From assembly GCF_001202035.1 (NCBI RefSeq), contig NZ_LGHT01000025.1:186001-250000 (forward strand): a DNA stretch of 64,000 bases, read 5' to 3'. This document shows positions 27,142 to 36,700 of the stretch, one piece after another. This DNA comes from Pseudorhodobacter wandonensis (GTDB lineage: Bacteria > Pseudomonadota > Alphaproteobacteria > Rhodobacterales > Rhodobacteraceae). The stretch's first letter is position 1. Every line of letters starts with the position of its first letter. A program made the translations under genes and the position numbers. A model generated the notes under the pieces. It was given only the letters and a program-made list of their open reading frames with translations, ran no database searches and was not told the origin of the DNA.

Positions 27142-30073
27142 TTGGCTTTTCCCCCGCTTTGTCAAAGAACACCGGATCAACGATCCGCGCCTTGACGGTG
27201 CTGCCATCGACCTTGTTCATTTCAACCACCTGACCCATCCGCGCGGGGCCGTGCTTGACCAGACCCATGGCGATACCTTTGTTTAAGGTCGGGCTGTAAT
27301 ATGTTGAAGTTACACGACCTTCTGTATTTTTCTGGCCGTTCTCATTCGTGCCTTGGGCCACCGCATAGCAACCATCCGGCAGAACCGAGCCATCCAGCGT
27401 TTCAAGCCCGACCAACTGCCAACGGTCAGGGTCGGCAAGGAACGTGCGTTCCATACCGCGCTTGCCCAGGAAGTCGGCCTTCTTTTTCGACACCGCCCAA
27501 GACAGCCCCAGATCCAGCGGCGTTACCGTGCCATCAGTTTCATCGCCGATCATGATAAAGCCCTTTTCGGCGCGCAGAACGTGCAGGCATTCCGTGCCAT
27601 AGGGCATCGCGCCAAACTCGGCGCCCTCGGCATGCAACAGTGCCCAGAACGCGGCACCATGGCTGGCGGGAATGGCAATTTCATAGGACAATTCGCCCGA
27701 GAAACTGATCCGATAAACCCGCACCGCAAATCCGCCCAAGTTGCCATCAGCCCATTGCATGAACGGCAGGGTCTCGGCCGAAACATCCATTCCGCCGATT
27801 TTTTCCAGCAACTTCCGTGCGTTGGGGCCAACAACTGCGATTTGCGCATATTGTTCGGTCACGTTGGCGGTATAGACTTTCCAATCCCACCACTCACATT
27901 GCAGCCAGTCTTCCATCCAGGCGTGAATACGGTCGGCGCCGCCCGATGTGGTGTGGCAAAGCCAGGTATCCTCATCAATCCGCGCAACCACACCATCATC
28001 CGAAAGGAAGCCCTGCTCATTGCACATGAGCCCGTAGCGGCATTTACCGATGGGCAAGGTGGACATCATATTGGTGTAAAGCATGTCCATAAAGCGCCCG
28101 GCATCCGGCCCTTTGACGATAATTTTGCCAAGGGTCGAGGCATCGAGCAAGCCGAGGTTTTCGCGGGTATTTTTCACCTCGCGGTGCACGGCTTGCGCAT
28201 GCGTTTCACCACTGCGCGGATAGCAATATGGGCGGCGCCAGAGACCGACGGGTTCCATATAGGCGTGGTTTTCTTCGTGCCATGCGTGCATCGGGGTGCG
28301 GCGCAGTGGTTGGAAAATCTCGCCCCGTGCCTCGCCCGCCAATGCGCCGATGGTAACGGGCGTATAGGGAGGGCGGAAAGTGGTGGTGCCGACCTGAGGA
28401 ATTTCGGCCCCCAACGCCGACGAAAGCACCGCAAGCCCGTTGATATTGCTTAGCTTTCCCTGATCTGTCGCCATGCCCAAAGTGGTGTAACGTTTGGTGT
28501 GCTCGACGCTTTCATAGCCTTCGCGGGCAGCAAGTTGAACGTCGGAAACCTTTACGTCGTTCTGGTAGTCGAGCCACATTTTCGACCGCAGCGCGATAGG
28601 CGCGCCTTGCGGCATCACCCAAACCGGCGGAACAGGCGCCTGTGTGCCGGCCTCGCCAGTGATAATATCCGCTGCGCGGTAAATGCCTGCGGCGGCACCA
28701 ACCGCCGTGACCATCGCCGCACCGTCATGGTTCAACGGGGGGCGGCTGGCATCTGGCACAAAGGCCGAAAGCGTTTCCGACCAGTTCAGCTTGCCGCCGC
28801 AATGCGACCAGAGGTGCACAACTGGCGACCAGCCGCCCGACATCGCAACCGCATCGCAAGCGATTTCTTCGAGGACAGCGCCTTCGCCGGCTTGCAAGCA
28901 GACCTGCACGCCTGTGACCCGCTTGCCGCCTTTGACCGATGCAATGCCGCGACCGGCCTCAATCCGAATGCCCATGGCGCGCGCGCGGGCCGGCAGATCG
29001 CCGGTGACATTCGTGCGGGCGTCAAGGATGGCGGGCACCGAAACGCCAGCCCCGACCAGCGCAATCGCGGTCAGATAGGCGTCATCGTTATTTGTGACAA
29101 CAACTGTGCGATCGCCGGGGGAAACCGCGAAATTCACCACATAGTCGCGCACCGAGGCTGCGAGCATGACGCCCGGAATATCATTGCCGGCAAAGGACAA
29201 AGGCCGTTCAATCGCGCCCGTGGCGGTGATGATATGGCCCGCGCGGATACGCCAGACGCGCTGTTTCGGGCGGCCATCCATCGGGGTGTGATCGGCGACA
29301 CGCTCATTCGCCAGCACATAGCCGTGGTCGTAAACCCCTGCCCCCATGCAGCGGTTGCGCATCGTCACATTCTTCATTGTTTTCAAAGCGTCAACGGCTG
29401 ATTTGACCCAATCTTCGGCGCTCTCGCCTTCGACCTCATCACCGTCAACCACGGCGCGGCCACCCCAATGGGCGGTTTGTTCGATCAGCATCACGCGCTT
29501 GCCGGATTGGCCAGCGGCCAGTGCTGCGTTGAGGCCCGCGATTCCGCCACCGATGATCAGCAGATCGCAAAAGGCATAGACATATTCATAGCGGTCGGCA
29601 TCAGGATCTTTGGGGGCCGAGCCGAGACCTGCGGATTGGCGGATGATCGGTTCGAACACATGTTTCCACGCTGCGCGCGGATGGATGAAGGTTTTGTAAT
29701 AAAAGCCTGCGGGCAGAAAGCGCGAGACATAGTTGTTGGCAACACCGACATCAAATTCAAGGCTGGGCCAGTGGTTCTGGCTGCTGGCCATCAGGCCTGC
29801 GAACAGCTCGGTCGTGGTGGCGCGTTGGTTCGGTTCCAACCGCTCGCCGCGGCCAAGATTGACCAAAGCATTGGGTTCCTCGGGGCCAGCCGCGACAATG
29901 CCGCGCGGGCGGTGGTATTTGAACGAACGGCCGACCAGCATTTGGTCATTGGCGAGCAAAGCCGAGGCGAGCGTATCGCCTGCGTGGCCCGACATGCGCT
30001 TGCCGTTAAAGGTAAATTCTGCGCGGGTAGAGCGGTCGATCAAGCGGCCGCCTTTTTGCAAACGGGTGCTCAT
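27134..30073 (-). CDS. soxA: Sarcosine oxidase, alpha subunit
   Basis: Large subunit (979 residues, normal size). The N-terminus has a ferredoxin-like fold (GHAGDTLASALLANDQ), then an NAD-binding domain (LLIIGGGIAGLNAALAAGQS) and a C-terminal GcvT-like tetrahydrofolate domain (LGLLDASTLGKIIVKGPDA). The complex oxidatively demethylates sarcosine to glycine, passing the one-carbon unit to tetrahydrofolate and making hydrogen peroxide. The start overlaps the soxD stop in ATGA. Confidence 0.96.
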   Translation of the reverse strand: MSTRLQKGGRLIDRSTRAEFTFNGKRMSGHAGDTLASALLANDQMLVGRSFKYHRPRGIVAAGPEEPNALVNLGRGERLEPNQRATTTELFAGLMASSQNHWPSLEFDVGVANNYVSRFLPAGFYYKTFIHPRAAWKHVFEPIIRQSAGLGSAPKDPDADRYEYVYAFCDLLIIGGGIAGLNAALAAGQSGKRVMLIEQTAHWGGRAVVDGDEVEGESAEDWVKSAVDALKTMKNVTMRNRCMGAGVYDHGYVLANERVADHTPMDGRPKQRVWRIRAGHIITATGAIERPLSFAGNDIPGVMLAASVRDYVVNFAVSPGDRTVVVTNNDDAYLTAIALVGAGVSVPAILDARTNVTGDLPARARAMGIRIEAGRGIASVKGGKRVTGVQVCLQAGEGAVLEEIACDAVAMSGGWSPVVHLWSHCGGKLNWSETLSAFVPDASRPPLNHDGAAMVTAVGAAAGIYRAADIITGEAGTQAPVPPVWVMPQGAPIALRSKMWLDYQNDVKVSDVQLAAREGYESVEHTKRYTTLGMATDQGKLSNINGLAVLSSALGAEIPQVGTTTFRPPYTPVTIGALAGEARGEIFQPLRRTPMHAWHEENHAYMEPVGLWRRPYCYPRSGETHAQAVHREVKNTRENLGLLDASTLGKIIVKGPDAGRFMDMLYTNMMSTLPIGKCRYGLMCNEQGFLSDDGVVARIDEDTWLCHTTSGGADRIHAWMEDWLQCEWWDWKVYTANVTEQYAQIAVVGPNARKLLEKIGGMDVSAETLPFMQWADGNLGGFAVRVYRISFSGELSYEIAIPASHGAAFWALLHAEGAEFGAMPYGTECLHVLRAEKGFIMIGDETDGTVTPLDLGLSWAVSKKKADFLGKRGMERTFLADPDRWQLVGLETLDGSVLPDGCYAVAQGTNENGQKNTEGRVTSTYYSPTLNKGIAMGLVKHGPARMGQVVEMNKVDGSTVKARIVDPVFFDKAGEKPNV

Positions 30074-30408
30074 TTATTGCCCTCCTCGGAATAGCCGGGC
30101 CACTCTGGTCGTTTGGCTTTGATTTTAGCAACGAGGTCGGCGGGTGGTTCGGAAGATTGCGCGGGGTAAGTGCCGAACACTTCGAGCGTGTTGGTATCAC
30201 GCGCTGCCAAGAACCACTTGCCGCAGCCGTAAGCGTGGCGCCAGCGTTCAAAATGCACACCTTTGGGGTTTTTGCGGGCAAACATATAGGACTCGAATTC
30301 TTCCGCGCTGGAACCGGGGCCGAAGCGTTTCAGGTGGGCCTCATAGCCGGGGGTGAGTTCGGTTTCTTCGGCTTGCACGCCGCAATAGGGGCATTGAAGA
30401 GTTAGCAT
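30070..30408 (-). CDS. soxD: Sarcosine oxidase, delta subunit
   Basis: Small zinc-binding subunit, 112 residues from ATG 30406-30408. Zinc-type ligands are visible in LTLQCPYCGVQAEETE and in WRHAYGCGKWF. The frame continues upstream, but that portion comes from the hairpin repeat at 30435-30488 and is not SoxD-like. Its stop overlaps the soxA start. Confidence 0.93.
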   Translation of the reverse strand: MLTLQCPYCGVQAEETELTPGYEAHLKRFGPGSSAEEFESYMFARKNPKGVHFERWRHAYGCGKWFLAARDTNTLEVFGTYPAQSSEPPADLVAKIKAKRPEWPGYSEEGNK

Positions 30409-30434
30409 GTTGAGGCCTCGTGCTTGGAGAAACG

Positions 30435-30488
30435 CTGGGGGGCTGCCTGCCCCCCAGACCCCCCGGGGATATTTTGACCGAAAAGAAA
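30435..30488 (+). repeat. Rhodobacteraceae-type hairpin repeat, copy C
   Basis: Stem GGGGGGC with GCCCCCC around TGCCT, followed by AGACCCCCCGGGGATATTTT and GACCGAAAAGAAAG. Same family as 3612 and 9775. It occupies almost the entire soxB-soxD gap, so the soxBDAG message would carry this hairpin (in its complement) between the first and second genes. Confidence 0.72.
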
Positions 30489-30493
30489 GCGCA

Positions 30494-31741
30494 TCAGTGG
30501 GCAACCCCCGCAGCGACGGACTCGTCGATGAAACGGCCTTCTTTGAAGCGGTCGATGCTGAAAGCGGCGGCGAGGGGGCCGGGTTCGCCTTTGGCCATCA
30601 GTTCGGCCATCGCCCAGCCGGAACCGGGGATTGCCTTGAACCCGCCAGTGCCCCAGCCGCAGTTGATGAAAGTGTTACCAAGCGGGGTTTTCGAGATGAG
30701 GGGCGAGCGGTCACCTGTCATATCGACGATACCGCCCCATTGGCGCAGCATTTTCAGGCGTGAGATCATCGGGAAGGTTTCGACAAGCGCGCGCAGGGTT
30801 TCCTCGATGTGGTGAAAGCTGCCGCGTTGGGTGAAGTTGTTGAACCCGTCAGTGCCGCCGCCAATGACCATTTCGCCTTTGTCCGATTGCGACATATAGC
30901 CGTGGACGGTGTTGGCCATGACCACAACATCCATGCAGGGTTTGATCGGTTCAGACACGAGCGCTTGCAGGGCAACAGCCTCAATCGGCAGGCGGAAGCC
31001 AGCCATATCAGCGACCTGACCGGAATGGCCCGCGACAACGATGCCGAGTTTCTTGGTGCCGATATAGCCTTTGGTCGTGTCAACGCCTGTGACCTTGCCG
31101 CCTTCGGAGCGGATTCCTTTGACCTCGCATTGCTGGATGATATCCATGCCCATATCCGAGCAGGCACGCGCATAGCCCCATGCCACAGCATCGTGCCGAG
31201 CCGTGCCGCCGCGTTTTTGCAACAGGCCGCCAAGCACGGGATAACGCGGGCCATCGATATTGATGATCGGCACCAGTTCCTTGACCTTGGCCGCATCGAT
31301 AAATTCGGTGGCCACGCCTTGCAGTGCGTTGGCATGGGCAGTGCGTTGGTAGCCGCGCACCTCATGGTGGGTTTGGGCGAGCATGATCAACCCGCGGGGC
31401 GAGAACATGACGTTGTAGTTCAGGTCCTGAGACATCGTCTCATAGAGGCTGCGGGCCTTTTCGTAGATCGCGGCTGAAGGGTCCTGGAGGTAGTTCGAGC
31501 GGATAATTGTGGTGTTGCGGCCGGTATTGCCGCCGCCCAGCCAGCCCTTTTCGATGATCGCGACATTGGTGATGCCGTAATTTTTACCAAGGTAATACGC
31601 CGTGGCCAGCCCATGCCCGCCGGCCCCAATAATGATCGCATCATAGGCCGCTTTTGGGGTGGGCGAACGCCATGCACGTTCCCAGCCGGTGTGATAGCGC
31701 ATTGCTTCACGGGCGATCGCGAATACGGAATAACGTCTCAT
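30494..31741 (-). CDS. soxB: Sarcosine oxidase, beta subunit
   Basis: FAD/FMN-binding subunit carrying the sarcosine oxidation site, 415 residues. N-terminal dinucleotide fold AIIIGAGGHGLATAYYLGKN and then IEKGWLGGGNTGRNTTIIRS, typical of SoxB, with the C-terminal FINCGWGTGGFKAIPGSG. First gene of soxBDAG. Unlike many loci, glyA is not adjacent. It is separated from soxD by the hairpin repeat. Confidence 0.95.
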   Translation of the reverse strand: MRRYSVFAIAREAMRYHTGWERAWRSPTPKAAYDAIIIGAGGHGLATAYYLGKNYGITNVAIIEKGWLGGGNTGRNTTIIRSNYLQDPSAAIYEKARSLYETMSQDLNYNVMFSPRGLIMLAQTHHEVRGYQRTAHANALQGVATEFIDAAKVKELVPIINIDGPRYPVLGGLLQKRGGTARHDAVAWGYARACSDMGMDIIQQCEVKGIRSEGGKVTGVDTTKGYIGTKKLGIVVAGHSGQVADMAGFRLPIEAVALQALVSEPIKPCMDVVVMANTVHGYMSQSDKGEMVIGGGTDGFNNFTQRGSFHHIEETLRALVETFPMISRLKMLRQWGGIVDMTGDRSPLISKTPLGNTFINCGWGTGGFKAIPGSGWAMAELMAKGEPGPLAAAFSIDRFKEGRFIDESVAAGVAH

Positions 31742-31962
31742 GCGCGGGACTCCTTTGGGCCGAAAGACTTACCTGCCTTTTGCTATGTGCTGGTGATATA
31801 CCCGCGATCAAAGGCGGCACAATGGGGATATTTGCGACATTCTGCGCAACAAGCGGCCTGCGCCCTGCGGCCAGACGTCCCAACCCTGTGTGTGATTAAG
31901 GCTTTTGACTTTGTGTCAGAGGCATTACATGGGGGGCAAGGCATAAAAAAGGCGGATTGCGT

Positions 31963-33192
31963 GTGACAAACTATTTGTTTTGGGGGATTGCAGGGGCGAT
32001 TGCGCTGGTTGTGGCGTTTATTCTGGTGCGGGCCTTGCGCCGTTCCAATGATGACGCGGCCACCAGTTTTGACCAGCAGGTCTATCGTGACCAATTGGCC
32101 GAGATTGAACGCGACCAAGCGCGCGGCATGATAGCAGGCGATGAGGCCAAGCGCCTGCGGTCGGAAGTTGCGCGGCGCTTGCTGGCAGCAGACCGGCTGG
32201 AAGGTCCAACCGGCACCGCCCAAACAGGGCCAAACTCGGCGCTGATCTGGGGTATGATGGCCGTGATTCTGGCCACTGGCTTTGCAGGATATGCCTATTT
32301 GGGGCAACCGGGCTATGATGATTTGCCATTGGAAAAGCGGGTTCAGATTGCCGAAGAGCGCCGCAGCACCCGCCCGGCCCAAGACGCGCTGGAAGCCGCC
32401 CTGCCCCCGCGCCCGCCGCTGGAAGCGATTGACCCTGCATTTTTGGCACTGGTGGAAAAGCTGCGTGCGGCTGTCGCCAACCGGCCGGACGATTTGCAAG
32501 GCCAGCAACTTCTGGCCCGCAACGAGGCGAATGTCGGCAACTTGACCGCAGCCTATAAGGCACAGGAAAAGGTGATTGCTATCAAGGGCAAGGAGGCCAC
32601 GGATGCCGATATCCTGACCCAAGCGACCTTGATGATTCAGGCTGCCGATGGACAGGTCTCGCCACAGGCCGAGGCGCTGCTGGACGGTGTTTTGACTCGC
32701 GATGCCAATAATGACACTGCGCTGTTTTTCACCGGAATCGTGAATATGCAGGTAGGCCGCTATGATCTGGCCTTTCGCTATTGGAAACATCTGATGGATG
32801 TCGCCCCCGCTGACAGCCCTTGGGTGTCAGAGGTGCGCAGCCGGATCGAGGCCTTGGCCGAAGTTGCAGGCGTGCGTTACAGCCTGCCCGATGCACCTGC
32901 CATGCCCGGCCTGAAAGGCCCAAGCGCGGATGATGTCGCTGCAGCCCAAGATATGTCGCCCGAGGATAGGCAGGCGATGATCCGCACTATGGTTGAAGGG
33001 TTGAACGACCGTTTGGCGACCGAGGGCGGCTCTGCCGAAGAATGGGCGCGGCTGATTACAGCACTGGCAAATCTGGGCGAGAAAGACCGCGCCATTGCCA
33101 TTTATGCCGAGGCACAAAAGAAGTTCGAAGGCCGCACGGTCGAATTGAGCGGGCTGAAAGAAGCGGCTGTTCAGGCCGGAATCACGCCATGA
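31963..33192 (+). CDS. ccmI: Cytochrome c biogenesis protein CcmI
   Basis: Apocytochrome c chaperone of System I maturation, in the inner membrane. It has an N-terminal membrane helix ([20 protein letters not shown]), a cytoplasmic loop with [19 protein letters not shown], a second helix near residues 85-105 and a periplasmic TPR domain. I prefer the GTG at 31963 (409 residues), which has AGGCGG at suitable spacing; the TTG at 31957 is too close to it. Its end overlaps ruvX in ATGA. Confidence 0.9.
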   Translation: MTNYLFWGIAGAIALVVAFILVRALRRSNDDAATSFDQQVYRDQLAEIERDQARGMIAGDEAKRLRSEVARRLLAADRLEGPTGTAQTGPNSALIWGMMAVILATGFAGYAYLGQPGYDDLPLEKRVQIAEERRSTRPAQDALEAALPPRPPLEAIDPAFLALVEKLRAAVANRPDDLQGQQLLARNEANVGNLTAAYKAQEKVIAIKGKEATDADILTQATLMIQAADGQVSPQAEALLDGVLTRDANNDTALFFTGIVNMQVGRYDLAFRYWKHLMDVAPADSPWVSEVRSRIEALAEVAGVRYSLPDAPAMPGLKGPSADDVAAAQDMSPEDRQAMIRTMVEGLNDRLATEGGSAEEWARLITALANLGEKDRAIAIYAEAQKKFEGRTVELSGLKEAAVQAGITP

Positions 33193-33677
33193 TCCAATAT
33201 GAAATGATGGAGGAATTTGCAGGTGGTTTGCCCGCAATGGGTGCGCTTGCCGGTTTGGACTTTGGTGACAAAACCATCGGGGTGGCTATTTCCGACCGGA
33301 TGCGCACAGTGGCCACACCGACGCTGACCATCCGCCGCGTAAAATTTACTGTTGATGCCGAAGCTTTGATCAAAGTGTTGGCCGAGCGCGAGGTGGTGGG
33401 TCTGGTGCTGGGCCTGCCGCGCAATATGGACGGATCAGAGGGGCCGCGTGTGCAGGCCACACGGGCGTTTGCGCGCAATCTGTCACGTCTGACGCCCCTG
33501 CCCCTTGTCTATTGGGATGAACGTTTATCGACCGTTGCCGCCGAACGCGCCTTGATCGAGGCGGATATGTCGCGCGAACGTCGCAAAGAGCTGATCGACC
33601 ATGTGGCGGCCGGTTATATTCTGCAAGGGGCGCTGGACCGTCTGGCGCATATCAAACGGAGCGCAAGCCTTGGATGA
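33189..33677 (+). CDS. ruvX: RuvX/YqgF-family Holliday junction resolvase-like nuclease
   Basis: RNase H-fold protein implicated in 16S rRNA 5' processing and in resolvase-like activity. The 162 residues contain [20 protein letters not shown] (first catalytic Asp), [15 protein letters not shown] and the [11 protein letters not shown] motif. The start overlaps the ccmI stop (ATGA), and the next small gene overlaps its 3' end. Confidence 0.93.
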   Translation: MIQYEMMEEFAGGLPAMGALAGLDFGDKTIGVAISDRMRTVATPTLTIRRVKFTVDAEALIKVLAEREVVGLVLGLPRNMDGSEGPRVQATRAFARNLSRLTPLPLVYWDERLSTVAAERALIEADMSRERRKELIDHVAAGYILQGALDRLAHIKRSASLG

Positions 33678-33900
33678 GGTCTGGAAACGTGACGAGGTGG
33701 AAAGCCCCTGCGTCAAGCTTTGCGTCGTTCACCCCGAGGCGCGGCTTTGTGTGGGCTGTTACCGGTCTATCGACGAAATCGGTGCATGGTCCCGCATGAG
33801 CCCCGAGGCGCGCCGCGCAGTCATGGCCGAGTTGCCCGACCGCGCCAAGCTGCTGACCAAACGGCGCGGCGGGCGCAGTGCGCGGGTTGCAAAACCTTAA
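33670..33900 (+). CDS. DUF1289 Cys-rich small protein
   Basis: 76 residues from a TTG codon at 33670, overlapping the ruvX stop. Four Cys residues in [20 protein letters not shown] followed by [10 protein letters not shown] define the DUF1289 family, presumed metal-binding. No in-frame ATG matches the conserved N-terminus; an upstream start would lie within ruvX. The 3' end overlaps the convergent permease gene by four bases. Function unknown. Confidence 0.82.
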   Translation: MDEVWKRDEVESPCVKLCVVHPEARLCVGCYRSIDEIGAWSRMSPEARRAVMAELPDRAKLLTKRRGGRSARVAKP

Positions 33901-34715
33901 CCAAAGATAACCTTGCGCAGCATATTCAATGCGACCAGCGTGATAAAAATCGCGAAGACGCGCTTTAGTGGCGCCGGGTCCATTGTATGCGCCAGTTTTA
34001 CGCCAAGCGGCGCAGTCATCAACGTCATTGCAATGACCACAGCAAAGGCCGGCAGGTTTACGGCACCTATGCTATAGGGCGGCGGGCTTGCGATATCGAC
34101 AAACAAAAAGCCGATTACCGAGGGCACGGCGATGATGATGCCAAACCCTGCTGCTGTGGCCACTGCGCGGTGGATCGGCATGTTAAAAAGGCTCATTGTT
34201 GGCACCCCGAACGAGCCGCCGCCAATCCCCATCAGCACCGAGAAAAACCCAACGCCGGCGCCAATGCCCATGCGCTTTGGCCCCACAGGCATCGCCTGCC
34301 CCAAACGCCAATGCGACTTGCCAAACGCCATGTACAGCCCCGCCGTCAGTGCCAGCACGCCAAAGATGATTTGCAAGGTCGTGGACCGCAGCGATGACGC
34401 AACCAACATGCCCATTATCGCGCCAGAGCCGATAAACGGCCACCAGCCGCGCAGCACGTCCCAATCGACCGCGCCTTTTTTATGATGCGCCAGAACCGAG
34501 CGGGCCGAGGTGACGATGATCGTCGCCAATGATGTCGCCAGACAGACTTGCATCAACTCTGGCCCGCCATAGCCCAAATGGCTAAAGGCGTAAAAGAATG
34601 CAGGCACCAGCACGATACCGCCCCCTACGCCCAAAAGGCCTGCAATGACGCCGGCAAAGGCGCCGATCGCCATCAGTAAGCCAATCATCGGAAGCAACGT
34701 CATTAAATCGGGCAT
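33897..34715 (-). CDS. TauE/SafE-family sulfite/anion exporter
   Basis: Inner-membrane protein, 272 residues with about eight hydrophobic segments. The family repeat GVIAGLLGVGGGIVLVPAF is at the N-terminus and is echoed by FSVLMGIGGGSFGVPTM in the second half. Members move sulfite, sulfoacetate or other organosulfur anions; the substrate here is not evident, and neighbours give no clue. Confidence 0.9.
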   Translation of the reverse strand: MPDLMTLLPMIGLLMAIGAFAGVIAGLLGVGGGIVLVPAFFYAFSHLGYGGPELMQVCLATSLATIIVTSARSVLAHHKKGAVDWDVLRGWWPFIGSGAIMGMLVASSLRSTTLQIIFGVLALTAGLYMAFGKSHWRLGQAMPVGPKRMGIGAGVGFFSVLMGIGGGSFGVPTMSLFNMPIHRAVATAAGFGIIIAVPSVIGFLFVDIASPPPYSIGAVNLPAFAVVIAMTLMTAPLGVKLAHTMDPAPLKRVFAIFITLVALNMLRKVIFG

Positions 34716-34786
34716 GGGCGCACCTTTGCAAGCAACAATAGCCGATGCTTAACGGGCGCTTGGCCGCTAATCCAGCCTTGATTTGC

Positions 34787-35797
34787 CTATTGCGTCACGG
34801 CTGGGCCTTCGACCTCGGCAAGGGCCGCGTTATACACATCCAGCCCCGCGCCTTCACGGCTTGCCCCTTCGGACAAAACCCGCCGCCATGCCCGCGCACC
34901 TGGCCGACCATGGAACAGGCCCAGCATATGCCGCGTGACCTGATGCAAGCGCCCGCCATTTTCCAGATGCGCTGTAATATAGGGGCGCATTTGGCCAGCC
35001 ACCGCAAAGGCATCGGCATGATGGGAATCGCCCCATAACGCATCCGCCCCCACCAAAACCGACGCCGGGTCATGATAGGCTGCGCGCCCGATCATCACGC
35101 CATCCAAGCCTTGGTCCAGCAATTCCTGCGCCAGATCAAGCGAGGCAATGCCGCCGTTGATGCAAATGGTCAGCTGGGGGAACTGCTGTTTCATCCGCAG
35201 AACCAAGCCGTAATCAAGCGGCGGGATTTCACGGTTTTCTTTTGGCGACAGGCCCTTGAGCCAAGCCTTGCGCGCATGGATGATGAAATGTGAAACGCCT
35301 GCCGCAGCCACAGTTTCGATGAAGGCTGGCAACACGATTTCAGGGTCTTGGTCATCAACACCAATCCGGCATTTCACTGTTACGGGCACACGGGCCTCTG
35401 CCTGCATTGCCGCCACACATTCGGCCACAAGGTTCGGCCGTTCCATCAGCACCGCACCAAAACAGCCCGATTGCACGCGGTCAGACGGGCAGCCGACATT
35501 CAGGTTGATCTCATCATAGGCATAGGGCGTGGCAATCGCGACAGCGGCCGCCAACTCGGCAGGGTCCGAGCCACCAAGCTGCAGGGCCACGGGATGTTCT
35601 TGCTGCCCGTAGGCCAAAAGACGGTCTACGGTGCCATGCACAATCGCAGGCGCTGTGACCATTTCGGTATACAGCATCGCGTGCCGTGTCATCAGGCGGT
35701 GAAAATGCCTGCAGTGGCGATCTGTCCAATCCATCATCGGGGCAACGGACAGGCGATGTGCATCGCAACCCCTTTTTTTTATGGGTAAATCAGTCAT
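34787..35797 (-). CDS. dusA: tRNA-dihydrouridine synthase A
   Basis: FMN enzyme reducing uridines in the tRNA D-loop. The 336 residues have the N-terminal SVAPMMDWTDRHCRHFHRLM, the catalytic-Cys region CPSDRVQSGCFGAVLM, and HARKAWLKGLSPKENR, diagnostic of DusA. The 5' end of dusA is a known prophage and island integration hot-spot, and a broken integrase gene starts 110 bp away on the opposite strand. The gene itself appears intact. Confidence 0.95.
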   Translation of the reverse strand: MTDLPIKKRGCDAHRLSVAPMMDWTDRHCRHFHRLMTRHAMLYTEMVTAPAIVHGTVDRLLAYGQQEHPVALQLGGSDPAELAAAVAIATPYAYDEINLNVGCPSDRVQSGCFGAVLMERPNLVAECVAAMQAEARVPVTVKCRIGVDDQDPEIVLPAFIETVAAAGVSHFIIHARKAWLKGLSPKENREIPPLDYGLVLRMKQQFPQLTICINGGIASLDLAQELLDQGLDGVMIGRAAYHDPASVLVGADALWGDSHHADAFAVAGQMRPYITAHLENGGRLHQVTRHMLGLFHGRPGARAWRRVLSEGASREGAGLDVYNAALAEVEGPAVTQ

Positions 35798-35907
35798 ATT
35801 TATAAGATCTCACTGGGACGTATTTGGTGTTATTTTGACGCGATTGGACCTATATATCCCCATCAGTAGTCCTGAGGACTACCAAAAAGATATCGAGGAC
35901 TGCTTAA

Positions 35908-36396
35908 ATGGGCTCAATCGTAGAACGCAAACGCAAAGATGGCACGGTTAGCTACCGCGCACAGATCCCTATAAAGTCGAAGGGCCGGATCGTCCACTAA
36001 GGGTCGTCAATCTTCGATCACCTGACAAATGCGAAAGCTTGGCTAAAACGTCGCGAGCAAGAACTGGCTACACCTCATGGCCTGGACGCAGCCCGCCGCA
36101 AATCTGGATCTGAGGGCGACGTCATCGAAGACTACCTCAAAGCTACCGGCGGAGAGATAGGTCGAACAAAGAGCCAAGTGCTGCGTAAAATCCGAAATGA
36201 CTTAGCGAGCCGCGATATCCCATGCGATGAATTGAAACCGAGTGATGTTACCAGCATTGCCAGGGCTTTGGCGAAAGGTGGGGCCGCTCCTTCCACGGTC
36301 CAAAATTACCTCAGCCACCTAAACGCAGTGCTGTCGATAGCAAAAACCGCGTGGAATTGCGAAATTGACCGGAATGTCGCGCAGGACGGGATCTGA
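35908..36396 (+). pseudogene. dusA-associated tyrosine-recombinase (integrase), broken
   Basis: Starts ATG at 35908 with MGSIVERKRKDGTVSYRAQI, the usual N-terminal arm-binding region of these integrases. An in-frame TAA at 35998-36000 interrupts it, after which the same frame resumes (FDHLTNAKAWLKRREQELAT) with a SAM-like core-binding domain (PSTVQNYLSHLNAVLSIAKT). The frame ends where the IS3 element begins at 36394; the C-terminal catalytic domain with the Arg-His-Tyr residues is missing. Position beside the 5' end of dusA fits the known integration preference. Confidence 0.82.
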
Positions 36397-36518
36397 ATAG
36401 CCGCTAGTTTCCTAGCCCCCTTGCAGCTTCAGTTTCTGCTGCTGTTCAAAGGCTATCGGTGACAGCATGCCGCTCCTAACTTATTTGCGCTGTGGATTGT
36501 AGAAAAACCCGATGTGGT

Positions 36519-36561
36519 CAATTGCCCGGCAGGTGATTGCGTCGCAATGCCCGAGAGCGGG
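36519..36561 (+). repeat. Palindromic micro-element, copy a
   Basis: Reads CAATTGCCCGGCAGG, TGATTGCGTCGCAATG, CCCGAGAGCGGG. The ATTGC/GCAAT hairpin and the GAGAG-plus-G-run tail are shared with the copies at 36657, 37017, 37252 and 37459. It marks the junction where the orfB catalytic core has been deleted. Confidence 0.68.
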
Positions 36562-36656
36562 AATGCACCTGAACTTTGGTCTTTGGTTTGCACCGCCAGA
36601 CGGCCATCAGCAGCGCATGCAACGGCAGGTCGGTATAGATGCGGCCTTGCATGGAC

Positions 36657-36700
36657 TCGCTGTCCGGCAGCGGTTTAACTGCAAACCGCGAGAGGGGGCC
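36657..36700 (+). repeat. Palindromic micro-element, copy b
   Basis: Reads TCGCTGTCCGGCAGCG, GTTTAACTGCAAACC, GCGAGAGGGGGCC. Two consecutive hairpins (CGCTG/CAGCG and GGTTT/AAACC) and the tail. It is inserted in frame in orfB between RRAVG and SMQGRIY, adding about 14 residues (PLSRFAVKPLPDSE). Confidence 0.72.

Noticed and set aside
28499-29401. Open frame antisense to soxA (300 codons)
   Set aside because: Shadow of soxA, which has clear domains; no independent support.
31783-32790. Open frame antisense to ccmI (335 codons)
   Set aside because: Shadow of ccmI; low-complexity composition and no conserved motif.
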